A stretch of DNA of 64,000 bases, taken from contig OZ005703.1 of NCBI GenBank assembly GCA_963930775.1, positions 8,286,399 to 8,350,398 on the forward strand. The letters run 5' to 3'. The notes beneath the pieces are model-generated. The model was not told the DNA's origin. It made no database searches and saw nothing but the letters and a program-made list of their open reading frames with translations. Positions 47,378 to 59,205 of the stretch are shown piece by piece. The position numbers and the translations under genes are program-made. Source of the stretch: Cliona cf. orientalis. Lineage: Eukaryota; Porifera; Demospongiae; Clionaida; Clionaidae. Each line of letters opens with the position of its first letter. The first letter of the stretch is position 1.

Positions 47378-50150
47378 ACAGATGTGTGGGGTTATTTAAA
47401 GTTTATGTGACTGTACTCACGATTCTCCTCGAACAATGTACACTTTACTACCAACTTCAATCTTCACAGCTCGCTTAGTTGTTTTTGTCTAAAGTAATAA
47501 AAGTGAAATAGAACATTATTTTAGCGTTTGGTGAATTGAGAGGTTACAGTGGCGTGTTTGGGGCAGAAGAAGCCAGAGTTATGTTGCGAGAGCTGGCAGC
47601 TGGGCAGTCCATGATAGTGAGCACACGTCACATGCATTGCCGTCTGACAGTTGGGCTTGGCACATTCAATGCAGACACCATGCCCTCGAGCAGCAACCTC
47701 CGATGATACACGGCTACACAGACTGCAGCGCTGCACAAAACGGAACATTATTATGCAAAGTAAATATTACGTTCCACATGCTGATGACCACCTTCAATAC
47801 AATAATGAAAATGGAAATTGGATCATGCACATGCATTTTCACCATTCATTACAGAAAATGTGCACAAGTGTCACAAACTACTGATATGCACTTCATTACA
47901 AGGCACTTTTGTCTACTAGAATGATGTACCATTTTCCTGGTGGCTCTGGTGATAGCCTCTGTCATAACTGGCTGCATTCGCTGGGCACCCCCAAGGCTCA
48001 CTTCAGGGATGGCCATAGCACAAGTGAGGTGTGCCCACTGCCCACCATCGGTTGGCTTGAGTGCTCCGCCCCTCAGCAGACACAGACAGCAGTCAGCCCT
48101 CGTAGCTCGAGCTAGGCATCTCTGACAGATCCAATTGCCATCCCCATCACTCTCACCACCAGCTCCATAGCAAGCTGATGACAAAATTTTAATTTTAATA
48201 TACAGTGTGACAAAACAGCTAGCGTAATGCAATTCCTTACATCTATGCACACAGATATTGCACTCTGAGCATGTGATGAGGCTGGAGTCAGAGCAGCCAG
48301 GGTCTGCCAGCGGAAGCAATGACATTGGCAGTTTGACCATGGTCCTCTTGACGATGACTGTGAGTGGAGATTGAGCAATGGGGCTCTCTCTCTCCAGCTG
48401 GTAGAGCAACCCATCGAGCTTCTTACGCTGAAACTTGGAGAAGGGGTTAGGAGACTCCATTAGAGAGCAAACACAGCATCTACTATTCCCACACGACATC
48501 AACTTGTTGAAAGCTTTCTCTAGTAGTTCACTGCGAGGTTGCATCTGCCACAACCCCTCAAACTTGTCGGTCCAATCCTGAACAACACATCATTAATCTT
48601 CAACCCCTCACATATTATTATTATTATTATTTTACCCCGTGAGCCATTCGAAGCTTCTTTGTGATTTTTGATTCCATGAGGGCAGGAGCTTGAGTCGCTC
48701 TCTTGCGACCAACCACAGCTCTGATGTAAAATAAAGAAACAATAATATTAAGTTTAAGGCAAAAATTGAAATTTACTTTTTATAGGTAGAAGTGAGTGGA
48801 GTTTGGGAGGTGGCACAGGATGGACTGCTGCTGGATTCCGACTGTGGCAAGACACTAATGGAGAGATGAAACAGTAGCTACTCTCACTCACCTGAAATTT
48901 GGAGGCGAAGAGATCCATGTTTATTCTGACATTGTCAGCACGGCAAAGGCACTGGCTCGCCTTCCTACCATACTCAATCCAGCGAATGCTTGCAAAATTG
49001 GTTGACTCTGCACAATTGAGCCCAGTGTTGAAGCCAGCGTGATAACCATAGGGAAAGGTGACAATGAACTGGCCCTCTTCTTGGATAACCTGCCAACAAG
49101 CAACACATACATACAATGCACAAGTGTAGTCAGTTGGCTGCAGACCTTGTTGAAGGGAATGGAGTATTGCCTCAGTACTGATGGTGAAATCATTGTCATC
49201 TTATGTCGCAGAAAGCTCTGGCAGTCCTCATAGCAATCGGGGAAAAAACCTAATAAACAGATCAAGTGAAATCACCATAATAATATCTCTGTGTAATTAT
49301 TACGTACCTTTAGCAAGTCTTTCGAGCCTCTGGCCGTGTTCAGGAGGAATGGCATACCTGTACAATACAACAGGGGGCTAGATCACTACAACAGCACAGC
49401 CATCATAGATCCTACCATGCTTTAGAAGCACCAAAGTGCAGGTAGTTGATGGAGTAGAGGTCCATGTCCTCAGTATGCCAAGCAAACGATGTCTTCCACA
49501 TGCCAAAGTAGAGGTAAGCTGTGTTGACTCCAGGAATAGATACACCATACTCGTCCACTAGTGTGTCAAGGATTGTGTGCAGGTGATTAATGTTCCATTC
49601 CTCTAAGCCGGCATCCGTCAGACTACCAGGGATATCAGCACCATACAATGGCTGATTAAATGTAACATTCTTCCAGTACTTTCTCTCTAGCTCTTCAAAA
49701 TTCTTGACTTTTGGAGGCTTATATCTATACCGATTCAGTAGGTAAGCGTTTGTACTAGTGAGCCGTCCAGACCTACTAACCTGTCGCTGTTGGCCATTTC
49801 AATATACTCCGTTACTGTAATAGGCTTCTTTTGAATGTTGTAGAGCTGATAGACTCCCTGCTGCCCATTCACAAACTGAGAGATGGGTGTACTAATTTCC
49901 ATAGAGCCAATGTCGTCGTAACCACCACAACGAGGTTTCCATTCAGCCGGAGGAACCACCTGATATGCAACCACATGAACGTCCATCCGCCATGCGCAAC
50001 GACTAGCTATATCTTGAATCTTACCTTCGCTACGCCACACTTGTGAGCTCCTTTCGACTCCATGAACTCAATGAACTTGGAAAAGTTTCTAAACTGTTCC
50101 ATGGTTGGCTCGAAGCACATGATGCCACCTTCTTCCGTGTGCCACGACAT
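46756..50150 (-). CDS. KDM4: Lysine-specific demethylase 4 (JmjN-JmjC-PHD-Tudor)
   Basis: Fe(II)/2-oxoglutarate histone H3K9/K36 demethylase. I chose the ATG at 50148-50150 ([20 protein letters not shown]) at the start of the JmjN domain. The JmjC core has [20 protein letters not shown] (His and Glu iron ligands) and [20 protein letters not shown] (third His ligand). The cross-domain zinc site is present: Cys and His in the [16 protein letters not shown] segment plus the CLC pair in [15 protein letters not shown] ([28 protein letters not shown]) and extended PHD ([36 protein letters not shown]) follow. Then come double Tudor segments ([40 protein letters not shown]). The last exon probably ends [10 protein letters not shown] with stop at 46756-46758; without that splice the frame ends seven codons later. 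It appears complete and functional. Confidence 0.92.
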
Positions 50151-50247
50151 CTTCGGAACAGTGATCTTCAACACCGAAGCTGTAAACAAGTGAAGGGCAA
50201 AGGTCAGGTGGGCTTTAAATAGAGTATTATTATATGCAACCTGTGTC
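50151..50247. promoter_or_regulatory. Divergent promoter region, KDM4 / UTP3
   Basis: 97 bp between the chosen start codons. A TTTACAG acceptor-like sequence on the minus strand near 50182 suggests KDM4 may have a 5' untranslated exon further upstream, overlapping the UTP3 first exon. Confidence 0.45.
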
Positions 50248-52113
50248 ATGTCCTCCAGCGAAGATGTGAGCCAGAGTATAGTGTTTATCATGCTAAGATT
50301 TATGTAGTTGGTGAACTCCCAGGAAGAAGTGGGGGATCTGGATCAAATCGATCTGTTCCATTTTCAGAGAGACAAGGTGAGTACAGATCGTTGCGGGGTA
50401 CCTATGATGATCCATATTAATTTTTATCTCCGGGTCCCAGCAGAGCACACTAGCACGACATGGAACCACTGAAGAACACTCATCTAGTGTATGTTGCCCG
50501 ATGAACTTTAATTATTACGGTGTGTATACTAATCAGTAGTGTTTTGATGTGCTATGTCAGCTAGGATGGTGATGGAGAGGAAGAAGTGATGCCACTGGCT
50601 CTCTCAAGCAGTGAATCCGATCTCTCCAGCACTGATCAACCAAATAATAAGAGAGATTTGTCACTCAAGGCATGGGGAAGAAAGGTGGCTGCTTATTACA
50701 AGGAAGAAGATGAGGGGGAGGAAGAGAGCTTTGACGATGAACTGGAAGAGAGAGAAGCACTACAGCTTCAGACAGTACAGGCTTCTCTTCTCTCCCAGAG
50801 TGATTTTGATGTTGGTGGTGGCGCTATGGAGCAGTCTCAACTCAGCGATGTAAGCACTATTTGTATGTATAGTTAGTGTGGGTTGGATAGTGGATGTGCA
50901 GGAGGATATGGTGGTGGCCACAGATCTGACCAACATGGATGCTGCAGAAAAAGACATAGTAAGATTGATGTCTGTCCAGTTGGTGTCAAATTATTGCCAA
51001 AGATTACAATATTATTTGCCATAATGTTATAGTTGATGTATCGTGATCACGCTGAGCTCCCTCACGTCATTGCTGGCTTGAAGACCGCACTTGGCTGTGC
51101 TGTGAATGATGCTGCTCTCTTGGCTGGCTCCTTCCCTCATGTGAATGCAAGTACCTTGACTAGTGGTGGCATGCACGTTTACTTACCTACCATATCATGT
51201 GTAGATGAAGACCTACCTACAAGTGAGTGTCCTCTTAAATTTGAGGTGAGTTTCAATGGTATTGGTCTAATCTGAACGTGACATGTTGACTACTACTGGA
51301 TAGTTGTGGTGTGGGACTTGTTATTAGTTTTTAGAAGCACATCAGTTGTGGCAACACTTCAGAAATTTGATTTGTACCTAGTTATTCTCTCAACTTGATG
51401 TACTGCCTACTACTAAAAGCTGATAGAGCAAGTGTGGCCACTCATCCTATCTCTTCTACCCTACTTCTACTTCATAAGGTATAGTATTATTATTGTATGT
51501 GCTGTAACATTGAGTGCTACTGTTGAATAATAATTATACAGCTACAGGGAAGATTGGAGAGAGTTCGCCAAGTAGCAGATAAGCAAAGTTCACGAGCATC
51601 GGACACTCAATGGAAGTGTATTCCCACCTCAAAAGGGGATAAAACGGCCACTGGTGAAATGAAGGACGATCCCCTCTCTTTTTATCATGAGCTAGCCACT
51701 CAAAAGAGACGAATGAAAGAAATAAACAGCACAGCAAACACGGTGGACTTGCAACCATTGGAAGGAAAGAGGGCAATAACATATCAGGTACCCTCCGGGC
51801 CTCCTCTGCCTGTGTCTACCAACCAGTATTATGACAAATTTCTTAGATTTCCAGAAACAAAGGCCTTGGATTGAGTGGAAAGAGACAAGTGAGAAATCCC
51901 AGAGTGAAGCACAGGCGTAAGTACAAGAAGGCCCTACTGAAAAGAAAGAGCCAGGTGAACTGCATTGCACTTGCTAAAATTTAATAATAATTAATGTTTG
52001 TAATGATTATTGGTTTTCAGATTTTACCTGTTGCCCGTGAAGTGGCCAAATATGCTGGAGAGAGTACTGGAATAAAAGCTGACCTGTCCAGGAGCACTGT
52101 GATTGCTTCTTAA
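50248..52113 (+). CDS. UTP3: U3 small nucleolar RNP protein UTP3 / SAS10
   Basis: Component of the small-subunit processome needed for 18S rRNA maturation in the nucleolus. The probable first exon, MSSSED (50248-50265, donor GTGAGC), joins in phase 0 to [18 protein letters not shown], which resembles the family's DEVDDFHxxRDK. Then [20 protein letters not shown] and [20 protein letters not shown] correspond to the SWGxxKxxYY segment. The Sas10/Utp3 domain is partly visible as [20 protein letters not shown] followed by [12 protein letters not shown], parallel to the NISFYLLLKARxxPxxxHPVI pattern. The C-terminal Sas10 region has [28 protein letters not shown] and [20 protein letters not shown], the diagnostic KNKGLT ... 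NPRVKHR ... YxGExTGI motifs. Stop at 52111-52113. The short first exon is inference; the exon between HVNA and the YSLNL segment is not resolved. Confidence 0.82.
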
Positions 52114-52429
52114 AGCCATGCAGTGAAAGAACAGACAGAGATAATAGTCATCATAGAATCCGATATTATAATAATTTGCAAATTTGAGAAAATTTCATGT
52201 GTTGGATGAAGAATAAAATTTTCACCGCATTGATTTATGCAATCTGGGTGTACTATGAAAAGTTTCCGGACAATTTTTTTGCTTGGTGTGTCAGCTCGCT
52301 TGTAATAATAATAATAATTTTATAACAATATGTGAACAGAAATTGAATGAATTGTAGTCATTAATAATAATATTGCTACTCTTCTAGTATAGTGTGCACA
52401 TGTGCAAATATTGTCATGTCATACCATGC
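52114..52429. other. Intergenic spacer after UTP3
   Basis: AT-rich spacer with AATAAAATT near 52212, a possible UTP3 polyadenylation signal. No gene is seen. Confidence 0.6.
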
Positions 52430-52578
52430 GCATACTATGTAGTCTGTTCAAAGTTGCTGGCTACGTACGTACCTCCTTCCTTTCGCCTCCAGCTCATGAT
52501 CAACAAGTTGTGGGATTAACTACAAGAGTGAAAACATGTTAAGCCTCCCTGCTTTCTCTTTCTCAGTCTAGAATAGCA
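52430..52578 (-). repeat. Direct repeat copy A: duplicated 5' piece of an IRAK-like gene
   Basis: About 150 bp, from CATACCATGCGCATACTATG to CAGTCTAGAATAGCATC, that recurs at 54628-54808 in the same orientation with few changes. On the minus strand it contains MSWRRKEG followed by a GTACGT donor. It therefore looks like a first exon plus flank whose gene body is missing. Confidence 0.75.
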
Positions 52579-53564
52579 TCCTGGCCAGGCAGTGCTAGGC
52601 CCACCCTAAGCCAGCCTCCAAAAACTATAGTTGACCCAGTGACAGCTATTACAGTGCAGCCTAAGCCAGTAAACAGGATGCTAGTCAGACATTAGTGCTT
52701 GAACTGCACTATTGAATGCTGCATTGATTGAATGAAAGTGTCTGGATAATAAAGTGAATGTCAGGACATGCTGGCTATTTGTCGGAAAATGTCCTATGTC
52801 CAACCATTATCATAAGGTCTGATACTGTACATGCATAGTACCTTTTAACGTCTCTGTGTATGACAATTTGCTGAGCTCGGCAATGAAGGTAGGCGAGTAG
52901 ACGAAATGTCATACCATGCTATTTGAACTCTGACCCTGAGGTGAGTCTTCAATCAAGATGAGCGTCCAGGGAGCTGTTTGCCATATATGGATAAATAAGG
53001 CAGAGACAAGGACCATCACAACTGTAGCCGAGCACAGGGAGGAGGTGGGCGTGGCTTAAGCTGTAAGAGAGATAAATGTAACTAGTTTACATAACAACTT
53101 GAAGTGTACATGAGCTTATGCTCAATAAATCGGTGAATTGGGCACTAAAATTAATATGAACCAGGTGTTACAGTCGAAATCAACACATTCAATGATGCTA
53201 TACAACTCTGTTCTTAATCTTGTTAATAATCAACTAACATAGCATTATCAGACGATGGTTATTAGTCAGACAACGGCACGTTCCAATAGTTTAGTGCTAT
53301 TCTCCATGGGAATTCTAGGGATGGGAAAGGAAGGATATATATCCCTGTACATATGCTCACCGAACTTTGAGAGAGCCTGTATTTCAGTGACAAAATTCTT
53401 CGCTCAGTTGACTCCATAAACTCGAGTTAGTACCATCAACCAGCTCATCCTGCTTATAAAACAAAAGTAGACACTGCAGTGAAGTGGCAGCAGCCATACT
53501 GAGGAGGTGGTTGACAGGACCACCCCCTCTCCCCATGAATACAAACCACACTTTTGTAGGTCAG

Positions 53565-53568
<4 letters not shown>

Positions 53569-53650
<82 letters not shown>
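53569..53650 (+). repeat. (CT)n microsatellite
   Basis: A pure CT run of about 80 bp inside the decayed IRAK-like locus. Confidence 0.92.
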
Positions 53651-53654
<4 letters not shown>

Positions 53655-53701
53655 AACACTGTGAACATAATCTTGGATTCAGAGTATAATGCAGTCAGCT
53701 A

Positions 53702-54138
53702 GGGTATGGTGGGTAATTTTAGTGGAAAGTCCGAAAAGGCCCTCAAAATTAATTTTCGTGGTTTTAAATTTCGTGACAGCAACCAGTCTAGGGGCGTGGC
53801 ACTGCTGCATAAGCAATGATGTAATCTATACACACTCTCTGATCTTCTTTGTTACTAAGCCATACCTACAGATACTTGGACAAAAGGCATGAGATAGAAG
53901 AATATTAGTGTCGAAGATGCTATCAGCTGGATGACAGTGGCTACTGTTGCTTGATAACACTGGAAAGTGTTGGCCGCGCTGCCACGATGTTTGTGGCCAG
54001 ACCCATTATCATGGACTCGCATAGTACGTACCATATCACAGTAGGCATTAATTTCGTGGGTGGGAAAATTTCGTGACTGCCAAGTCAACCACGAAAATAA
54101 CGAAAATTAGCACCTCACGAAAATTACCCGCCATACTG
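53702..54138. mobile_element. TA-flanked MITE (Tc1/mariner-like inverted repeats)
   Basis: 437 bp with terminal inverted repeats GGGTATGGTGGGTAATTTT at the left and the reverse complement of CAGTATGGCGGGTAATTTT at the right. It is directly flanked by TA on both sides (53700-53701 and 54139-54140). Sub-terminal TTTCGTG/CACGAAA segments are also inverted (AATTTTCGTGGTTTTAAATT left, AACCACGAAAATAACG right). There is no transposase, so it is non-autonomous. Confidence 0.75.
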
Positions 54139-54627
54139 TACCATATTATTACACTACCTCAGGGCTCTGCAGAATCTCTAAATTACAATAATTATTATAA
54201 TATTATTATAAACCTCGTAAACGAAAAGTGAGGTTTCATGATCTACATGAAAGTCCAAATCACCCAAGGCAGTACTTTGGGCATATACTGTACATTAGCA
54301 CACTTGTGTACACATGGCTTCAACAATCACGTATGTAGTTTTAAAAGTAGCACCATGCACAACTAGCTGATCAAAATAATAACGACAAAGCTTACCCTCT
54401 GCTCAATAATGCTGAGCTGGCGCATATGTCTGTCATCATGTAATCGTGGAGATGGTGAACCAGTGCCTTCCAATTGTGAATAGCACCACTGTCCAGAGAC
54501 ACGCACAGACCGGTGAATACAGGCATAGGAAGATCAAGTAAATACGGAGCTGTAGATGAAAGATAATTATGAAAGTCGTGCAGCATCGAACATTCACCAG
54601 CGAAAGGGAGTAGCTCTACCGTGACCA

Positions 54628-54808
54628 TCATACCATGCGCATACTATGTAGTCTGTACACATATAAAATACTTCAAAGTTGCTGGCTACGTACGTACCTC
54701 CTTCCTTTCGCCTCCAGCTCATGGTCAATAAGTTGTGGGATTAATCGGCAAGAGTGAAAACATATAGTAAACCTCCCAGCTTTCTCTTTCTCAGTCTAGA
54801 ATAGCATC
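54628..54808 (-). repeat. Direct repeat copy B: 5' region of the IRAK-like relic
   Basis: Partner of 52430-52578, with a few small insertions (for example ACATATAAAATACT near 54658). It overlaps the putative first exon of the kinase relic, so the pair suggests a tandem gene duplication followed by loss of one body. Confidence 0.75.
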
Positions 54809-57600
54809 ACAGCTCAGTGGGGCGTGGGGAATTCTGTAGAGGAGTGGCTCGCCCGCGCATGCGCTAATTATTATTATTATTCGGGCGTGCTGTAGGAATT
54901 GGAAGGAGGACAACTGTAGGTCACCAATCCATACATGTAACTGGAATCCGATACGCGAGTACAGGTATTGCAACACTGGGCTCGGGGTGGCCGTGGACTG
55001 GGAATGAGGCTCTAGTATGTACGCAAAGCACACTGATACGCAAATAATTTTTAATAGCGCTCATAGGCATTGCGCGTTGACAATAATAATTAGCGTATGC
55101 GCGCATGTATAGCAATGATCTGCGTGCGCTCGCGAAGAAATTCGATGTAAAATGTCTAGGGCCTAAGAGATGGACTTGGAGCTGGTGGTACTACTAGAAT
55201 AATAATAACAGCAGAGTGATCGACCTACACCTAATGTTATGGAACGAAGAGTTTGAAACTTACAATGTAAGTCACATGGGGCTGTAGATACATCCGCGAT
55301 CACGCGCAAAGAGCCCTGCCACGAGCATCAAGTTAGCGTTTATATTATGACCTTGGTGTAGCTAGATGCCAAACACTGTACCATCATTAGAAACGCCTGA
55401 GGGGGGTATATTTATGAAAGCGCCTGGCCCTGTATGTAGCTACTCTATCAATAATAGAAGCACTTACTAATACTAAGACTTAGTATTACAAATTTATTAT
55501 TTTCTTTTGAGTTTTTGTTCATCCTAATGTCATGCATGCTGTTTGCAGGTCGATTTTAAATGCAGTTGGTGATATAGATGCTGTGACCAGACGATGATAC
55601 ACCTACGGGAAGGTGAGGGTGATTATTAAATAATAGCTAAAAGTGACTGTGGCTTAGCCTCGTCCCCAGACCCTCTCACCTTTTCATTGTTACACACAAA
55701 AATGGGAGGACCTTGGATCACACGAGAAGTGTCACATAATGCCATTGATTAATGCGGGCTGCTTGAATGCTGAAAATCGGCTGTTTTCATATTATGTTTT
55801 TCATATTATGTGCCTTCAAGTGTAGTAGCATGCTATACACTACCACTCCAGAGCGAAACATCGAAGGTACATGTACCTTATGTACCGTAAACGATTGTAC
55901 ATAATATACTGCGGTGGTAACAAACCATGCTTTTATTGACTACTGAACTCCACAGTTTCTCATCTTTCTGTTAGAAAATCTTATTGATGATACCGTACTT
56001 AATCTAGGTAAAAAAATAATTTCAATTTTGAAAAACGCGCGTTTTTCTGATAAAGGTCGTCAATCGCTCCATATATACACGTTATGAGAATTCGTGAAAT
56101 GCTAATTTCTTACGTTAGATTGGATCATACGTTGTATTCGATTATACTTTTACAGACTAGTGTCTGAAAGCTTCATAGATAGTAGCCAGCAAAGGATGCA
56201 TCTGACATTATTAATTTTATCTCCCAGTGTTTGAGTCTGTGGGTAACATTGAAAATCCTTGGGATGAGGCTAATAAAGACAGCTAATTGTATCATATATT
56301 TTATACATTGAGTACTAAGAGGGTGGATGTGTCCTCATGTATGCATGCAGTAGAACAATTATTGCAGGGTTATGCTGTTTTGGTTGAGTCTTATAAATTA
56401 CCATACTCACTCTAATTATTTGAACATTCTAATAGCCTGAATAATAATTTTAATAATGTAATTCATTGAACATCCAAAATTTCAAGTTTTCTCACCCGTT
56501 CTAATCAACTGAATGACCACGCGGTAGCTACACAGCATGATAGGAGCTCGAGACAATTCTTACGTTCATTGCAGAGTATGGCTACCACATTTTGGATATA
56601 TAGCATCTAAGAGCGGAAAGATAACATGGACTTAGTTATAGTGACGGCGATCATGGAATTTGCGATCACTCAGCCTCATAGCACAGTGGCGACACTAGAC
56701 CGAGCTGAAGACAAACTATTGTTGGACATCGACTGCTGTTTCATTATCGCTAGTGCTTTCTCCATTTTTTACACTCTAACAAGCCATTGGCTGAATTTAC
56801 CGAACGACGATATTAGTTTGGGTGTTCAGATAATTAGAGCAAGTACAATACCTTCAAATTTTACTAGGATACTGTGGGGATGAACCCTCACGTTAATTTT
56901 ATCATTGTAAGGGGAGAAGTTATATTAAGCTACATGAACTAGCATACAAAAGCGCTGCCAGCTACATAGCCATACATTCAAACAGTATGATGGTAATTGT
57001 GTATTATACATGTGATGTTGCATGCCTATCAGCAATTCGTACTCAGTGCTTAATTCATGTAGGCCATAATATGGTCACACACACAACTATGTATAGATGC
57101 TCGTGATTGATGTACATGTATCCACCGACTGAAATGTGGTGAAGTCCAATGGGAACAATCAGAATGCTATTTCAACCAAGTGTGCAATACTCTATATCTT
57201 CCTACTTTGAGGCAAGAGAGAGGATAGTTTTGGGAATATCTTCACTTGTGTCACAGGGCAGAGAAAGCGAGCTGGAGAGAGTAGCAAGAACTAAGAAGAG
57301 AAAAAAATTCATTTTTCTTATTGATTTGTAATGTCACCCTTTTTTATTTTCTAACTTTTGTAGCATATACACATGTTAGAAGTGTGGTCATAGATAGCTA
57401 TAGCTGCCTAGATTCTGTGTTTAAAGTGGTTATTCTGTTTTATGTAGGATCTGCAGTGCTGGACGTGAAGTGGGGATCTACGTGCGCTTCCGTGAATACA
57501 CAATGGAAATGGTGCTGTGCATGAGTGTGTGTGCATGTGCGAACGCTGAGCCTATATAGTGTACAGCAGTGCTTGATTTTTTTACACGACATACGTTGTT
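54809..57600. other. Gene-poor region without recognised genes
   Basis: Mixed AT-rich DNA with some CpG-containing stretches (54840-54870 and 55040-55140). Small open frames such as 56626-56883 (85 codons) resemble nothing I know and lack supporting splice or codon signals. No element ends were identified. Confidence 0.5.
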
Positions 57601-57639
57601 TTTTTTGTTTTCTTCTCTTACAGTGCTGATTGGTGGACT

Positions 57640-58205
57640 CTAGGAACTGGAGCTAGGGAGGCTGTGACGGACGAGGACCGTTGGTTTGTGTGTGTGTGTG
57701 TGTGTGTGTGTGGTAGGTGAGCATGTAGCAAGGGAGTACGTTGGGGGCTCTGCCCCTGGTTCAGTACACCCTTGATTAGTGTGTGCATGTGAGTGTAGAG
57801 TGTGAAGTGTGTGCGTGCACAGTGGCTGTTGTGTGTGCGTGTGTGTGAGTGTGCATTCTTCAATATTTTGCTGTAGTATGGCATGCAGATTGTTCCAGGA
57901 GCTGGGAGGCTGTGATGACTGACTGATGGCTGACCGGCGGGGACCTGAGGAAAACCATTGCAGTAGTAATGTTGATTGTGTGTGTATGCATGTGTGTAGT
58001 TGGTGAGCTTGTAGCAAGGGTGTACGTTGGGGGCTCTGCCCCTGGTTCAGTACACCCTTGATTAGTGCATGTGTATGCACATGAATGTAGCTTGATAAGT
58101 GCATGCGTGCATACATGTGAGTGTAGAGGAGTGTGGAGAGTGTGTGCACAGCAGCAGTGGCTGTTGTGTATTTTAATATTTTGCTCTAGTATGGTATGCA
58201 GGGTT
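57640..58205 (+). repeat. Two-copy tandem duplication (about 300 bp) with GT-rich tracts
   Basis: AGGGAGTACGTTGGGGGCTC TGCCCCTGGTTCAGTACACC-type sequence at about 57730-57780 recurs at 58015-58065. The flanking GAGCTGGGAGGCTGTGA (57648-57667; 57899-57916) and ATTTTGCTGTAGTATGGCAT (57864-57883; 58178-58200) segments recur too. Variable GT/TGCA runs separate the conserved parts. Confidence 0.8.
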
Positions 58206-58739
58206 GTTCCAGGCAAGAATCTGCACAAGGAGCGATACATAGGTGAGACGTAGTTGTAGTGTAGTGACCACACTCATCTTTTTATTCATTGTTATAGTTG
58301 TTATCTTTTTCATATCTTGTGATTTCTCACTTCTTCATTCATTATTCATATTTGGTCTTCATATTTTATTCAATGTTTGTACTGCTAATAATAATATTAT
58401 TGTATGCTATTTCAATGACTTTTAGTAATTTCAATTGTGTGCGTGCGCATGCAATAATCACGCTAGTAATCGCGTATTGGATCGTGCGCTCCGCAATGTA
58501 ATTTGAGTCCGAGTCCGCTTCAATATTCACAAACTTGAGTTTGGACTTATGGGAACAAGAATGATGTTGGCCAGTACGCGCACGCGCGAGTTGGATCACG
58601 TGCGCGATATACATAGCACTACATTTAGTCACATGATCACGATCATGGCCATAGAGTAGGTCGCTGAGGCGGCGATGAAGACGCTTAGCTACGAAGATAT
58701 CCCCGTTGCACAAAGCGAATAACGTCGATTTTAAGCCAT

Positions 58740-58862
58740 ACTGCCCGGGGGCAAGAAGAGCTGTTCAACGGGACGGGAGATATTCAGGTAAATACCCCTC
58801 CATGATCGGTACATTTATAACACGTCGTGGTAGTATGACAGATCGACTTGCCCCCGTGATAT
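58740..58862. repeat. Small inverted repeat
   Basis: GCCCGGGGGCAAG at about 58742 and CTTGCCCCCG at about 58848 are near reverse complements separated by about 90 bp. A short foldback, with no other features. Confidence 0.4.
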
Positions 58863-59205
58863 TTATTAGTTAGGCATATGAGTATTATATAAGGCCTGGA
58901 GAAACAGTCGTCCAGGCTGATCTTCGCCGCCTTTGGCGATTTAGTCTTCATTACTCATGACGTCACCAGGAGGCAACTAATAGTTGGGCGTGGTTATAAA
59001 TTAGTTTGTGGTTAGAGAAATGGTTTTTTTTGTCTATAATATTTCTTGCTTCTTAATAATAGCAAAGGATACACAATAGCCAGAAGTATATATTACGAAA
59101 TGCTAAACTAAGGCTAATCGAGTGTGCACCCTGGTACATAAATACAGTGACAGAAAGGAATATATACTATGAAAACAGGTATAGCTAAACATAATAGTTT
59201 AAAAG

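Larger units (their letters stand above)
52842..54722 (-). pseudogene. IRAK/Pelle-like death-domain kinase, decayed and truncated
   Basis: Three homologous pieces lie in gene order on the minus strand. Piece 1 is a death-domain-like exon at 54396-54549 (LLDLPMPVFTGLCVSLDS; NWKALVHHLHDYMM), with acceptor CTACAG and donor GTAAGC. Piece 2 is an N-lobe exon at about 53361-53450 (VLTRVYGVN, then KNFVTEIQALSKF). Piece 3 is a kinase exon at 52842-53060: HAHLLPVLGYSCDGPCLCLI, YPYMANSSLDAHLD, LLAYLH and IVIHRDVK, which is the IRAK HxNLxxLLGYSxDG ... LxYVYMxNGSL ... HRDVK pattern. In-frame stops interrupt the kinase at 53404-53406 (TGA), 52949-52951 (TGA) and 52919-52921 (TAG). The glycine loop and the DFG/C-lobe are not found. 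A possible first exon MSWRRKEG begins at 54722. A MITE sits between the death and kinase exons. IRAKs act in Toll/IL-1-type signalling; this copy should be non-functional. Confidence 0.65.

Noticed and set aside
47521-47560. Apparent stop codon at the end of the KDM4 extended-PHD exon
   Set aside because: A phase-0 donor (ACT|GTAACC, about 47558) precedes the stop and joins in frame to [13 protein letters not shown], so the stop is intronic.
56626-56883. 85-codon open frame in the gene-poor region
   Set aside because: No recognisable domain, no neighbouring exons and no codon or start context support.
57618-58273. Minus-strand frames rich in His, Thr and Leu
   Set aside because: They are read-through of GT/CA-rich tandem repeats.
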